The position numbers were made by a program, and so were the translations under genes. A DNA stretch of 64,000 nt, taken from contig OZ024758.1 of NCBI GenBank assembly GCA_964016885.1, forward strand, positions 39,742,485 through 39,806,484, given 5' to 3'. Under the pieces are notes generated by a model. That model saw only the letters and a list, made by a program, of their open reading frames with translations. It was not told the DNA's origin and ran no database searches. How positions within the stretch are numbered: position 1 is the stretch's first letter; every line of letters begins with the position of its first letter. Below are positions 24,793 through 41,265 of this stretch, piece by piece. The stretch comes from Eledone cirrhosa. Lineage: Eukaryota > Mollusca > Cephalopoda > Octopoda > Eledonidae.

Positions 24793-27700
24793 TGACTTAA
24801 ATGAATTCTCACCAACATTGGAGTTCCTTCTGACAGCTAATACCATGAACTTAAATGAATTCTCACCAACAGTGGAGTTACTTCTGACAGCTAATACCAT
24901 GAACTTAAATGAATTCTCACCAACATTGGAGTTACTTCTGACAGCTAATACCATGACTTAAATGAATTCTCACCAACAGTGGAGTTCCTTCTGACAGCTA
25001 ATACCATGAACTTAAATGAATTCTCACCAACATTGGAGTTACTTCTGACAGCTAGTACCATGAACTTAAATGAATTCTCACCAACAGTGGAGTTCCTTCT
25101 GACAGCTAATACCATGAACTTAAATGAATTCTCACCAACATTGGAGTTACTTCTGACAACTAATACCATGACTTAAATGAATTCTCACCAACAGTGGAGT
25201 TACTTCTGACGAACTAATACCATGAACTTAAATGAATTCTTACCAACAGTGGAGTTACTTCTGACAGCTAGTACCATGAACTTAAATGAATTCTCACCAA
25301 CAGTGGAGTTCCTTCTGACAGCTAATACCATGAACTTAAATGAATTCTCACCAACAGTGGAGTTACTTCTGACAGCTAGTACCATGACTTAAATGAATTC
25401 TCACCAACAATGGAGTTACTTCTGACAGCTAATACCATGACTTAAATGAATTCTCACCAACAGTGGAGTTACTTCTGACAGCTAATACCATGAACTTAAA
25501 TGAATTCTCACCAACAGTGGAGTTACTTCTGACAGCTAGAACCATGAACTTAAATGAATTCTCACCAACATTGGAGTTACTTCTGACAACTAATACCATG
25601 ACTTAAATGAATTCTCACCAACAGTGGAGTTACTTCTGACAGCTAATACCATGAACTTAAATGAATTCTCACCAACAGTGGAGTTACTTCTGACAACTAG
25701 TACCATGAACTTAAATGAATTCTCACCAACAGTGGCGTTCCTTCTGACAGCTAATACCATGAACTTAAATGAATTCTCACCAACAGTGGAGTTACTTCTG
25801 ACAGCTAGTACCATGACTTAAATGAATTCTCACCAACATTGGAGTTCCTTCTGACAGCTAATACCATGAAATTAAATGAATTCTCACCAACAGTGGAGTT
25901 ACTTCTGACAGCTAATACCATGAACTTAAATGAATTCTCACCAACAGTGGAGTTACTTCTGACAGCTAATACCATGAACTTAAATGAATTCTCACCAACA
26001 GTGGAGTTACTTCTGACAGCTAATACCATGAACTTAAATGAATTCTCACCAACATTGGAGTGACTTCTGACAGCTAATACCATGAACTTAAATGAATTCT
26101 CACCAACATTGGGGTTACTTCTGACAGCTAGTACCATGAACTTAAATGAATTCTCACCAACAGTGGAGTGACTTCTGACAGCTAATACCATGAACTTAAA
26201 TGAATTCTCACCAACATTGGAGTGACTTCTGACAGCTAATACCATGAACTTAAATGAATTCTAACCAACATTGGGGTTACTTCTGACAGCTAGTACCATG
26301 AACTTAAATGAATTCTCACCAACAGTGGAGTTACTTCTGACAGCTAATACCATGAACTTAAATGAATTCTCACCAACAGTGGAGTTACTTCTGACAGCTA
26401 GTACCATGACTTAAATGAATTCTCACCAACATTGGAGTTCCTTCTGACAGCTAATACCATGAACTTAAATGAATTCTCACCAACAGTGGATTTACTTCTG
26501 ACAGCTAATACCATGAACTTAAATGAATTCTCACCAACAGTGGAGTTACTTCTGACAGCTAATACCATGAACTTAAATGAATTCTCACCAACAGTGGAGT
26601 TACTTCTGACAGCTAATACCATGAACTTAAATGAATTCTCACCAACATTGGAGTGACTTCTGACAGCTAATACCATGAACTTAAATGAATTCTCACCAAC
26701 ATTGGGGTTACTTCTGACAGCTAGTACCATGAACTTAAATGAATTCTCACCAACAGTGGAGTGACTTCTGACAGCTAATACCATGAACTTAAATGAATTC
26801 TCACCAACATTGGAGTGACTTCTGACAGCTAATACCATGACTTAAATGAATTCTCACCAACATTGGGGTTACTTCTGACAGCTAGTACCATGAACTTAAA
26901 TGAATTCTCACCAACAGTGGAGTTACTTCTGACAGCTAATACCATGAACTTAAATGAATTCTCACCAACAGTGTAGTTACTTCTGACAGCTAGTACCATG
27001 AACTTAAATGAATTCTCACCAACAGTGGAGTTACTTCTGACAGCTAATACCATGAACTTAAATGAATTCTCACCAACATTGGAGTTACTTCTGACAGCTA
27101 GTACCATGAACTTAAATGAATTCTCACCAACAGTGGAGTTACTTCTGACAGCTAGTACCATGAACTTAAATGAATTCTCACCAACATTGGAGTTACTTCT
27201 GACAACTAATACCAAGACTTAAATGAATTCTCACCAACAGTGGAGTTCCTTCTGACAGCTAATACCATGAACTTAAATGAATTCTCACCAACATTGGAGT
27301 TACTTCTGACAGCTAATACCATGAACTTAAATGAATTCTCACCAACATTGGAGTTACTTCTGACAGCTAGTACCATGAACTTAAATGAATTCTCACCAAC
27401 AGTGGAGTTACTTCTGACAGCTAGTACCATGAACTTAAATGAATTCTCACCAACATTGGAGTTACTTCTGACAACTAACACCAAGACTTAAATGAATTCT
27501 CACCAACAGTGGAGTTCCTTCTGACAGCTAATACCATGAACTTAAATGAATTCTCACCAACAGTGGAGTTACTTCTGACAGCTAATACCATGAACTTAAA
27601 TGAATTCTCACCAACAGTGGAGTTACTTCTGACAGCTAATACCATGAACTTAAATGAATTCTCACCAACATTGGAGTGACTTCTGACAGCTAATACCATG

Positions 27701-29682
27701 AACTTAAATGAATTCTCACCAACATTGGGGTTACTTCTGACAGCTAGTACCATGAACTTAAATGAATTCTCACCAACAGTGGAGTGACTTCTGACAGCTA
27801 ATACCATGAACTTAAATGAATTCTCACCAACATTGGAGTGACTTCTGACAGCTAATACCATGAACTTAAATGAATTCTCACCAACATTGGGGTTACTTCT
27901 GACAGCTAGTACCATGAACTTAAATGAATTCTCACCAACAGTGGAGTTACTTCTGACAGCTAATACCATGAACTTAAATGAATTCTCACCAACAGTGGAG
28001 TTACTTCTGACAGCTAGTAACATGAACTTAAATGAATTCTCACCAACAGTGGAGTTACTTCTGACAGCTAATACAATGAACTTAAATGAATTCTCACCAA
28101 CATTGGAGTTACTTCTGACAGCTAGTACCATGAACTTAAATGAATTCTCACCAACAGTGGAGTTACTTCTGACAGCTAGTACCATGAACTTAAATGAATT
28201 CTCACCAACATTGGAGTTACTTCTGACAACTAATACCAAGACTTAAATGAATTCTCACCAACAGTGGAGTTCCTTCTGACAGCTAATACCATGAACTTAA
28301 ATGAATTCTCACCAACATTGGAGTTACTTCTGACAGCTAATACCATGAACTTAAATGAATTCTCACCAACATTGGAGTTACTTCTGACAGCTAGTACCAT
28401 GAACTTAAATGAATTCTCACCAACAGTGGAGTTACTTCTGACAGCTAGTACCATGAACTTAAATGAATTCTCACCAACAGTGGAGTTACTTCTGACAGCT
28501 AATACCATGAACTTAAATGAATTCTAACCAACAGTGGAGTTACTTCTGACAGCTAGTACCATGACTTAAATGAATTCTCATCAACATTGGAGTTCCTTCT
28601 GACAGCTAATACCATGAACTTAAATGAATTCTCACCAACAGTGGAGTTACTTCTGACAGCTAATACCATGAACTTAAATGAATTCTCACCAACATTGGAT
28701 TTACTTCTGACAGCTAATACCATGACTTAAATGAATTCTCACCAACAGTGGAGTTCCTTGTGACAGCTAATACCATGAACTTAAATGAATTCTCACCAAC
28801 ATTAGAGTTACTTCTGACAGCTAGTACCATGAACTTAAATGAATTCTCACCAACAGTGGAGTTCCTTCTGACAGCTAATACCATGAACTTAAATGAATTC
28901 TCACCAACATTGGAGTTACTTCTGACAGCTAGTACCATGACTTAAATGAATTCTCACCAACATTGGAGTTACTTCTGACAACTAATACCATGACTTAAAT
29001 GAATTCTCACCAACAGTGGAGTTACTTCTGACGAACTGATACCATGAACTTAAATGAATTCTCACCAACAGTGGAGTTACTTCTGACAACTAGTACCATG
29101 AACTTAAATGAATTCTCACCAACAGTGGAGTTACTTCTGACAGCTAATACCATGAACTTAAATGAATTCTCACCAACAGTGGAGTTCCTTCTGACAGCTA
29201 ATACCATGAACTTAAATGAATTCTCACCAACAGTGGAGTTACTTCTGACAGCTAGTACCATGACTTAAATGAATTCTCACCAACATTGGAGTTCCTTCTG
29301 ACAGCTAATACCATGAACTTAAATGAATTCTCACCAACAGTGGAGTTACTTCTGACAGCTAATACCATGAACTTAAATGAATTCTCACCAACAGTGGAGT
29401 TGCTTCTGACAGCTAATACCATGAACTTAAACGAATTCTCACCAACAGTGGAGTTACTTCTGACAGCTAATACCATGAACTTAAATGAATTCTCACCAAC
29501 ATTGGAGTGACTTCTGACAGCTAATACCATGAACTTAAATGAATTATCACCAACATTGGGGTTACTTCTGACAGCTAGTACCATGCACTTAAATGAATTC
29601 TCACCAACAGTGGAGTGACTTCTAACAGCTAATACCATGAACTTAAATGAATTCTCACCAACATTGGAGTGACTTCTGACAG

Positions 29683-32600
29683 CTAACACCAAGACTTAAA
29701 TGAATTCTCACCAACAGTGGAGTTCCTTCTGACAGCTAATACCATGAACTTAAATGAATTCTCACCAACAGTGGAGTTACTTCTGACAGCTAATACCATG
29801 AACTTAAATGAATTCTCACCAACAGTGGAGTTACTTCTGACAGCTAATACCATGAACTTAAATGCATTCTCACCAACATTGGAGTGACTTCTGACAGCTA
29901 GTACCATGAACTTAAATGAATTCTCACCAACAGTGGAGTTACTTCTGACAGCTAATACCATGAACTTAAATGAATTCTCACCAACATTGGAGTTACTTCT
30001 GACAGCTAGTACCATGAACTTAAATGAATTCTCACCAACAGTGGAGTTACTTCTGGCAGCTAGTACCATGAACTTAAATGAATTCTCACCAACATTGGAG
30101 TTACTTCTGACAACTAATACCAAGACTTAAATGAATTCTCACCAACAGTGGAGTTCCTTCTGACAGCTAATACCATGAACTTAAATGAATTCTCACCAAC
30201 ATTGGAGTTACTTCTGACAGCTAATACCATGAACTTAAATGAATTCTCACCAACATTGGAGTTACTTCTGACAGCTAGTACCATGAACTTAAATGAATTC
30301 TCACCAACAGTGGAGTTACTTCTGACAGCTAGTACCATGAACTTAAATGAATTCTCACCAACATTGGAGTTACTTCTGACAACTAACACCAAGACTTAAA
30401 TGAATTCTCACCAACAGTGGAGTTCCTTCTGACAGCTAATACCATGAACTTAAATGAATTCTCACCAACAGTGGAGTTACTTCTGACAGCTAATACCATG
30501 AACTTAAATGAATTCTCACCAACAGTGGAGTGACTTCTGACAGCTAATACCATGAACTTAAATGAATTCTCACCAACAGTGGAGTTACTTCTGACAGCTA
30601 ATACCATGAACTTAAATGAATTCTCACCAACATTGGAGTGACTTCTGACAGCTAATACCATGAACTTAAATGAATTCTCACCAACATTGGGGTTACTTCT
30701 GACAGCTAGTACCATGAACTTAAATGAATTCTCACCAACAGTGGAGTGACTTCTGACAGCTAATACCATGAACTTAAATGAATTCTCACCAACATTGGAG
30801 TGACTACTGACAGCTAATACCATGAACTTAAATGAATTCTCACCAACATTGGGGTTACTTCTGACAGCTAGTACCATGAACTTAAATGAATTCTCACCAA
30901 CAGTGGAGTTACTTCTGACAGCTAATACCATGAACTTAAATGAATTCTCACCAACAGTGGAGTTACTTCTGACAGCTAGTACCATGAACTTAAATGAATT
31001 CTCACCAACAGTGGAGTTACTTCTGACAGCTAATACCATGAACTTAAATGAATTCTCACCAACATTGGAGTTACTTCTGACAGCTAGTACCATGAACTTA
31101 AATGAATTCTCACCAACAGTGGAGTTACTTCTGACAGCTAGTACCATGACCTTAAATGAATTCTCACCAACATTGGTGTTACTTCTGACAACTAATACCA
31201 AGACTTAAATGAATTCTCACCAACAGTGGAGTTCCTTCTGACAGCTAATACCATGAACTTAAATGAATTCTCACCAACATTGGAGTTACTTCTGACAGCT
31301 AATACCATGAACTTAAATGAATTCTCACCAACATTGGAGTGACTTCTGACAGCTAATACCATGAACTTAAATGAATTATCACCAACATTGGGGTTACTTC
31401 TGACAGCTAGTACCATGCACTTAAATGAATTCTCACCAACAGTGGAGTGACTTCTAACAGCTAATACCATGAACTTAAATGAATTCTCACCAACATTGGA
31501 GTGACTTCTGACAGCTAACACCAAGACTTAAATGAATTCTCACCAACAGTGGAGTTCCTTCTGACAGCTAATACCATGAACTTAAATGAATTCTCACCAA
31601 CAGTGGAGTTACTTCTGACAGCTAATACCATGAACTTAAATGAATTCTCACCAACAGTGGAGTTACTTCTGACAGCTAATACCATGAACTTAAATGCATT
31701 CTCACCAACATTGGAGTGACTTCTGACAGCTAGTACCATGAACTTAAATGAATTCTCACCAACAGTGGAGTTACTTCTGACAGCTAATACCATGAACTTA
31801 AATGAATTCTCACCAACATTGGAGTTACTTCTGACAGCTAGTACCATGAACTTAAATGAATTCTCACCAACAGTGGAGTTACTTCTGGCAGCTAGTACCA
31901 TGAACTTAAATGAATTCTCACCAACATTGGAGTTACTTCTGACAACTAATACCAAGACTTAAATGAATTCTCACCAACAGTGGAGTTCCTTCTGACAGCT
32001 AATACCATGAACTTAAATGAATTCTCACCAACATTGGAGTTACTTCTGACAGCTAATACCATGAACTTAAATGAATTCTCACCAACATTGGAGTTACTTC
32101 TGACAGCTAGTACCATGAACTTAAATGAATTCTCACCAACAGTGGAGTTACTTCTGACAGCTAGTACCATGAACTTAAATGAATTCTCACCAACATTGGA
32201 GTTACTTCTGACAACTAACACCAAGACTTAAATGAATTCTCACCAACAGTGGAGTTCCTTCTGACAGCTAATACCATGAACTTAAATGAATTCTCACCAA
32301 CAGTGGAGTTACTTCTGACAGCTAATACCATGAACTTAAATGAATTCTCACCAACAGTGGAGTGACTTCTGACAGCTAATACCATGAACTTAAATGAATT
32401 CTCACCAACAGTGGAGTTACTTCTGACAGCTAATACCATGAACTTAAATGAATTCTCACCAACATTGGAGTGACTTCTGACAGCTAATACCATGAACTTA
32501 AATGAATTCTCACCAACATTGGGGTTACTTCTGACAGCTAGTACCATGAACTTAAATGAATTCTCACCAACAGTGGAGTGACTTCTGACAGCTAATACCA

Positions 32601-35600
32601 TGAACTTAAATGAATTCTCACCAACATTGGAGTGACTACTGACAGCTAATACCATGAACTTAAATGAATTCTCACCAACATTGGGGTTACTTCTGACAGC
32701 TAGTACCATGAACTTAAATGAATTCTCACCAACAGTGGAGTTACTTCTGACAGCTAATACCATGAACTTAAATGAATTCTCACCAACAGTGGAGTTACTT
32801 CTGACAGCTAGTACCATGAACTTAAATGAATTCTCACCAACAGTGGAGTTACTTCTGACAGCTAATACCATGAACTTAAATGAATTCTCACCAACATTGG
32901 AGTTACTTCTGACAGCTAGTACCATGAACTTAAATGAATTCTCACCAACAGTGGAGTTACTTCTGACAGCTAGTACCATGACCTTAAATGAATTCTCACC
33001 AACATTGGTGTTACTTCTGACAACTAATACCAAGACTTAAATGAATTCTCACCAACAGTGGAGTTCCTTCTGACAGCTAATACCATGAACTTAAATGAAT
33101 TCTCACCAACATTGGAGTTACTTCTGACAGCTAATACCATGAACTTAAATGAATTCTCACCAACATTGGAGTTACTTCTGACAGCTAGTACCATGGACTT
33201 AAATGAATTCTCACCAACAGTGGAGTTACTTCTGACAGCTAGTACCATGAACTTAAATGAATTCTCACCAACATTGGAGTTACTTCTGACAGCTAATACC
33301 ATGAACTTAAATGAATTCTCACCAACAGTGGAGTTACTTCTGACAGCTAGTACCATGAACTTAAATGAATTCTCACCAACAGTGGAGTTACTTCTGACAG
33401 CTAATACCATGAACTTAAATGAATTCTCACCAACATTGGAGTTACTTCTGACAGCTAGTACCATGAACTTAAATGAATTCTCACCAACAGTGGAGTTACT
33501 TCTGACAGCTAGTACCATGACCTTAAATGAATTCTCACCAACATTGGTGTTACTTCTGACAACTAATACCAAGACTTAAATGAATTCTCACCAACAGTGG
33601 AGTTCCTTCTGACAGCTAATACCATGAACTTAAATGAATTCTCACCAACATTGGAGTTACTTCTGACAGCTAATACCATGAACTTAAATGAATTCTCACC
33701 AACATTGGAGTGACTTCTGACAGCTAATACCATGAACTTAAATGAATTATCACCAACATTGGGGTTACTTCTGACAGCTAGTACCATGCACTTAAATGAA
33801 TTCTCACCAACAGTGGAGTGACTTCTAACAGCTAATACCATGAACTTAAATGAATTCTCACCAACATTGGAGTGACTTCTGACAGCTAACACCAAGACTT
33901 AAATGAATTCTCACCAACAGTGGAGTTCCTTCTGACAGCTAATACCATGAACTTAAATGAATTCTCACCAACAGTGGAGTTACTTCTGACAGCTAATACC
34001 ATGAACTTAAATGAATTCTCACCAACAGTGGAGTTACTTCTGACAGCTAATACCATGAACTTAAATGCATTCTCACCAACATTGGAGTGACTTCTGACAG
34101 CTAGTACCATGAACTTAAATGAATTCTCACCAACAGTGGAGTTACTTCTGACAGCTAATACCATGAACTTAAATGAATTCTCACCAACATTGGAGTTACT
34201 TCTGACAGCTAGTACCATGAACTTAAATGAATTCTCACCAACAGTGGAGTTACTTCTGGCAGCTAGTACCATGAACTTAAATGAATTCTCACCAACATTG
34301 GAGTTACTTCTGACAACTAATACCAAGACTTAAATGAATTCTCACCAACAGTGGAGTTCCTTCTGACAGCTAATACCATGAACTTAAATGAATTCTCACC
34401 AACATTGGAGTTACTTCTGACAGCTAATACCATGAACTTAAATGAATTCTCACCAACATTGGAGTTACTTCTGACAGCTAGTACCATGAACTTAAATGAA
34501 TTCTCACCAACAGTGGAGTTACTTCTGACAGCTAGTACCATGAACTTAAATGAATTCTCACCAACATTGGAGTTACTTCTGACAACTAACACCAAGACTT
34601 AAATGAATTCTCACCAACAGTGGAGTTCCTTCTGACAGCTAATACCATGAACTTAAATGAATTCTCACCAACAGTGGAGTTACTTCTGACAGCTAATACC
34701 ATGAACTTAAATGAATTCTCACCAACAGTGGAGTGACTTCTGACAGCTAATACCATGAACTTAAATGAATTCTCACCAACAGTGGAGTTACTTCTGACAG
34801 CTAATACCATGAACTTAAATGAATTCTCACCAACATTGGAGTGACTTCTGACAGCTAATACCATGAACTTAAATGAATTCTCACCAACATTGGGGTTACT
34901 TCTGACAGCTAGTACCATGAACTTAAATGAATTCTCACCAACAGTGGAGTGACTTCTGACAGCTAATACCATGAACTTAAATGAATTCTCACCAACATTG
35001 GAGTGACTACTGACAGCTAATACCATGAACTTAAATGAATTCTCACCAACATTGGGGTTACTTCTGACAGCTAGTACCATGAACTTAAATGAATTCTCAC
35101 CAACAGTGGAGTTACTTCTGACAGCTAATACCATGAACTTAAATGAATTCTCACCAACAGTGGAGTTACTTCTGACAGCTAGTACCATGAACTTAAATGA
35201 ATTCTCACCAACAGTGGAGTTACTTCTGACAGCTAATACCATGAACTTAAATGAATTCTCACCAACATTGGAGTTACTTCTGACAGCTAGTACCATGAAC
35301 TTAAATGAATTCTCACCAACAGTGGAGTTACTTCTGACAGCTAGTACCATGACCTTAAATGAATTCTCACCAACATTGGTGTTACTTCTGACAACTAATA
35401 CCAAGACTTAAATGAATTCTCACCAACAGTGGAGTTCCTTCTGACAGCTAATACCATGAACTTAAATGAATTCTCACCAACATTGGAGTTACTTCTGACA
35501 GCTAATACCATGAACTTAAATGAATTCTCACCAACATTGGAGTTACTTCTGACAGCTAGTACCATGGACTTAAATGAATTCTCACCAACAGTGGAGTTAC

Positions 35601-35673
35601 TTCTGACAGCTAGTACCATGAACTTAAATGAATTCTCACCAACATTGGAGTTACTTCTGACAACTAACACCAA
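29683..35673. repeat. Triplicated block, offsets 1832 and 2371 bp
   Basis: The private change TTCTGGCAGC occurs at 30051, 31883 and 34254, offsets 1832 and 2371 bp. The second interval is 539 bp longer, equal to ten units less one base, so an extra ten-unit segment was gained there. Confidence 0.88.
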
Positions 35674-38600
35674 GACTTAAATGAATTCTCACCAACAGTG
35701 GAGTTACTTCTGACAGCTAATACCATGAACTTAAATGAATTCTCACCAACATTGGAGTTACTTCTGACAGCTAGTACCATGAACTTAAATGAATTCTCAC
35801 CAACAGTGGTGTTACTTCTGACAGCTAATACCATGAACTTAGATGAATTCTCACCAACAGTGGCGTTCCTTCTGACAGCTAATACCATGAACTTAAATGA
35901 ATTCTCACCAACAGTGGAGTTACTTCTGACAGCTAGTACCATGAATTAAATGAATTCTCACCAACATTGGAGTTCCTTCTGACAGCTAATACCATGAACT
36001 TAAATGAATTCTCACCAACAGTGGAGTTACTTCTGACAGCTAATACCATGAACTTAAATGAATTCTCACCAACATTGGATTTACTTCTGACAGCTAATAC
36101 CATGACTTAAAGGAATTCTCACCAACAGTGGAGTTCCTTGTGACAGCTAATACCATGAACTTAAATGAATTCTCACCAACATTAGAGTTACTTCTGACAG
36201 CTAGTACCATGAACTTAAATGAATTCTCACCAACAGTGGAGTTCCTTCTGACAGCTAATACCATGAACTTAAATGAATTCTCACCAACATTGGAGTTACT
36301 TCTGACAGCTAGTACCATGACTTAAATGAATTCTCACCAACATTGGAGTTACTTCTGACAACTAATACCATGACTTAAATGAATTCTCACCAACAGTGGA
36401 GTTACTTCTGACGAACTAATACCATGAACTTAAATGAATTCTCACCAACAGTGGAGTTACTTCTGACAACTAGTACCATGAACTTAAATGAATTCTCACC
36501 AACAGTGGAGTTACTTCTGACAGCTAATACCATGATCTTAAATGAATTCTCACCAACAGTGGAGTTCCTTCTGACAGCTAATACCATGAACTTAAATGAA
36601 TTCTCACCAACATTGGAGTTACTTCTGACAGCTAGTACCATGAACTTAAATGAATTCTCACCAACAGTGGAGTTACTTCTGACAGCTAATACCATGAACT
36701 TAAATGAATTCTCACCAACAGTGGCGTTCCTTCTGACAGCTAATACCATGAACTTAAATGAATTCTCACCAACAGTGGAGTTACTTCTGACAGCTAGTAC
36801 CATGACTTAAATGAATTCTCACCAACATTGGAGTTCCTTCTGACAGCTAATACCATGAACTTAAATGAATTCTCACCAACAGTGGAGTTACTTCTGACAG
36901 CTAATACCATGAACTTAAATGAATTCTCACCAACAGTGGAGTTGCTTCTGACAGCTAATACCATGAACTTAAACGAATTCTCACCAACAGTGGAGTTACT
37001 TCTGACAGCTAATACCATGAACTTAAATGAATTCTCACCAACATTGGAGTGACTTCTGACAGCTAATACCATGAACTTAAATGAATTCTCACCAACATTG
37101 GGGTTACTTCTGACAGCTGGTACCATGAACTTAAATGAATTCTCACCAACAGTGGAGTGACTTCTAACAGCTAATACCATGAACTTAAATGAATTCTCAC
37201 CAACATTGGAGTGACTTCTGACAGCTAATACCATGAACTTAAATGAATTCTCACCAACATTGGGGTTACTTCTGACAGCTAGTACCATGAACTTAAATGA
37301 ATTCTCACCAACATTGGAGTTACTTCTGACAACTAACACCAAGACTTAAATGAATTCTCACCAACAGTGGAGTTACTTCTGACAGCTAATACCATGAACT
37401 TAAATGAATTCTCACCAACATTGGAGTTACTTCTGACAGCTAGTACCATGAACTTAAATGAATTCTCACCAACAGTGGTGTTACTTCTGACAGCTAATAC
37501 CATGAACTTAGATGAATTCTCACCAACAGTGGCGTTCCTTCTGACAGCTAATACCATGAACTTAAATGAATTCTCACCAACAGTGGAGTTACTTCTGACA
37601 GCTAGTACCATGACTTAAATGAATTCTCACCAACATTGGAGTTCCTTCTGACAGCTAATACCATGAACTTAAATGAATTCTCACCAACAGTGGAGTTACT
37701 TCTGACAGCTAATACCATGAACTTAAATGAATTCTCACCAACATTGGATTTACTTCTGACAGCTAATACCATGACTTAAAGGAATTCTCACCAACAGTGG
37801 AGTTCCTTGTGACAGCTACTACCATGAACTTAAATGAATTCTCACCAACATTAGAGTTACTTCTGACAGCTAGTACCATGAACTTAAATGAATTCTCACC
37901 AACAGTGGAGTTCCTTCTGACAGCTAATACCATGAACTTAAATGAATTCTCACCAACATTGGAGTTACTTCTGACAGCTAGTACCATGACTTAAATGAAT
38001 TCTCACCAACATTGGAGTTACTTCTGACAACTAATACCATGACTTAAATGAATTCTCACCAACAGTGGAGTTACTTCTGACGAACTAATACCATGAACTT
38101 AAATGAATTCTCACCAACAGTGGAGTTACTTCTGACAACTAGTACAATGAACTTAAATGAATTCTCACCAACAGTGGAGTTACTTCTGACAGCTAATACC
38201 ATGAACTTAAATGAATTCTCACCAACAGTGGAGTTCCTTCTGACAGCTAATACCATGAACTTAAATGAATTCTCACCAACATTGGAGTTACTTCTGACAG
38301 CTAGTACCATGAACTTAAATGAATTCTCACCAACAGTGGAGTTACTTCTGACAGCTAATACCATGAACTTAAATGAATTCTCACCAACAGTGGCGTTCCT
38401 TCTGACAGCTAATACCATGAACTTAAATGAATTCTCACCAACAGTGGAGTTACTTCTAACAGCTAGTACCATGACTTAAATGAATTCTCACCAACATTGG
38501 AGTTCCTTCTGACAGCTAATACCATGAACTTAAATGAATTCTCACCAACAGTGGAGTTACTTCTGACAGCTAATACCATGAACTTAAATGAATTCTCACC

Positions 38601-39180
38601 AACAGTGGAGTTGCTTCTGACAGCTAATACCATGAACTTAAACGAATTCTCACCAACAGTGGAGTTACTTCTGACAGCTAATACCATGAACTTAAATGAA
38701 TTCTCACCAACATTGGAGTGACTTCTGACAGCTAATACCATGAACTTAAATGAATTCTCACCAACATTGGGGTTACTTCTGACAGCTAGTACCATGAACT
38801 TAAATGAATTCTCACCAACAGTGGAGTGACTTCTAACAGCTAATACCATGAACTTAAATGAATTCTCACCAACATTGGAGTGACTTCTGACAGCTAATAC
38901 CATGAACTTAAATGAATTCTCACCAACATTGGGGTTACTTCTGACAGCTAGTACCATGAACTTAAATGAATTCTCACCAACAGTGGAGTTACTTCTGACA
39001 GCTAATACCATGAACTTAAATGAATTCTCACCAACATTGGAGTTACTTCTGACAGCTAGTACCATGAACTTAAATGAATTCTCACCAACAGTGGAGTTAC
39101 TTCTGACAGCTAGTACCATGAACTTAAATGAATTCTCACCAACATTGGAGTTACTTCTGACAACTAATACCAAGACTTAA
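35664..39180. repeat. Multi-unit tandem duplication, 1669-bp offset
   Basis: The private change TTAAAGGAATTC occurs at about 36111 and 37780, and the order of 53-bp units at 35664-36803 recurs at 37333-38472, all offset by 1669 bp. Confidence 0.87.
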
Positions 39181-41265
39181 ATGAATTCTCACCAACAGTG
39201 GAGTTCCTTCTGACAGCTAATACCATGAACTTAAATGAATTCTCACCAACATTGGAGTTACTTCTGACAGCTAGTACCATGAACTTAAATGAATTCTCAC
39301 CAACAGTGGAGTTACTTCTGATAGCTAATACCATGAACTTAAATGAATTCTCACCAACAGTGGCGTTCCTTCTGACAGCTAATACCATGAACTTAAATGA
39401 ATTCTCACCAACAGTGGAGTTACTTCTGACAGCTAGTACCATGACTTAAATGAATTCTCACCAACATTGGAGTTCCTTCTGACAGGTAATACCATGAACT
39501 TAAATGAATTCTCACCAACAGTGGAGTTACTTCTGACAGCTAATACCATGAACTTAAATGAATTCTCACCAACAGTGGAGTTACTTCTGACAGCTAATAC
39601 CATGAACTTAAATGAATTCTCACCAACAGTGGAGTTACTTCTGACAGCTAATACCATGAACTTAAATGAATTCTCACCAACATTGGAGTGACTTCTGACA
39701 GCTAATACCATGAACTTAAATGAATTCTCAGCAACATTGGGGTTACTTCTGACAGCTAGTACCATGAACTTAAATGAATTCTCACCAACAGTGGAGTGAC
39801 TTCTGACAGCTAATACCATGAACTTAAATGAATTCTAACCAACATTGGAGTGACTTCTGACAGCTAATACCATGAACTTAAATGAATTCTCACCAACATT
39901 GGGGTTACTTCTGACAGCTAGTACCATAAACTTAAATGAATTCTCACCAACAGTGGAGTTACTTCTGACAGCTAGTACCATGAACTTAAATGAATTCTCA
40001 CCAACAGTGGAGTTACTTCTGACAGCTAATATCATGAACTTAAATGAATTCTTACCAACATTGGAGTTACTTCTGACAGCTAGTACCATGAACTTAAATG
40101 AATTCTCACCAACAGTGGAGTTACTTCTGACAACTAGTACCATGAACTTAAATGAATTCTCACCAACAGTGGAGTTACTTCTGACAGCTAATACCATGAA
40201 CTTAAATGAATTATCACCAACAGTGGAGTTCCTTCTGACAGCTAATACCATGAACTTAAATGAATTCTCACCAACATTGGAGTTACTTCTGACAGCTAGT
40301 ACCATGAACTTAAATGAATTCTCACCAACAGTGGAGTTACTTCTGACAGCTAATACCATGAACTTAAATGAATTCTCACCAACAGTGGCGTTCCTTCTGA
40401 CAGCTAATACCATGAACTTAAATGAATTCTCACCAACAGTGGAGTTACTTCTGACAGCTAGTACCATGACTTAAATTAATTCTCACCAACATTGGAGTTC
40501 CTTCTGACAGCTAATACCATGAACTTAAATGAATTCTCACCAACAGTGGAGTTACTTCTGACAGCTAATACCATGAACTTAAATGAATTCTCACCAACAG
40601 TGGAGTTGCTTCTGACAGCTAATACCATGAACTTAAATGAATTCTCACCAACAGTGGAGTTACTTCTGACAGCTAATACCATGAACTTAAATGAATTCTC
40701 ACCAACATTGGAGTGACTTCTGACAGCTAATACCATGAACTTAAATGAATTCTCACCAACATTGGGGTTACTTCTGACAGCTAGTACCATGAACTTAAAT
40801 GAATTCTCACCAACATTGGAGTTACTTCTGACAACTAACACCAAGACTTAAATGAATTCTCACCAACAGTGGAGTTACTTCTGACAGCTAATACCATGAA
40901 CTTAAACGAATTCTCACCAACAGTGGAGTTACTTCTGACAGCTAATACCATGAACTTAAATGAATTCTCACCAACATTGGAGTGACTTCTGACAGCTAAT
41001 ACCATGAACTTAAATGAATTCTCACCAACATTGGGGTTACTTCTGACAGCTAGTACCATGAACTTAAATGAATTCTCACCAACAGTGGAGTGACTTCTAA
41101 CAGCTAATACCATGAACTTAAATGAATTCTCACCAACATTGGAGTTCCTTCTGACAGCTAATACCATGAACTTAAATGAATTCTCACCAACAGTGGAGTT
41201 ACTTCTGACAGCTAATACCATGAACTTAAATGAATTCTCACCAACATTGGATTTACTTCTGACAG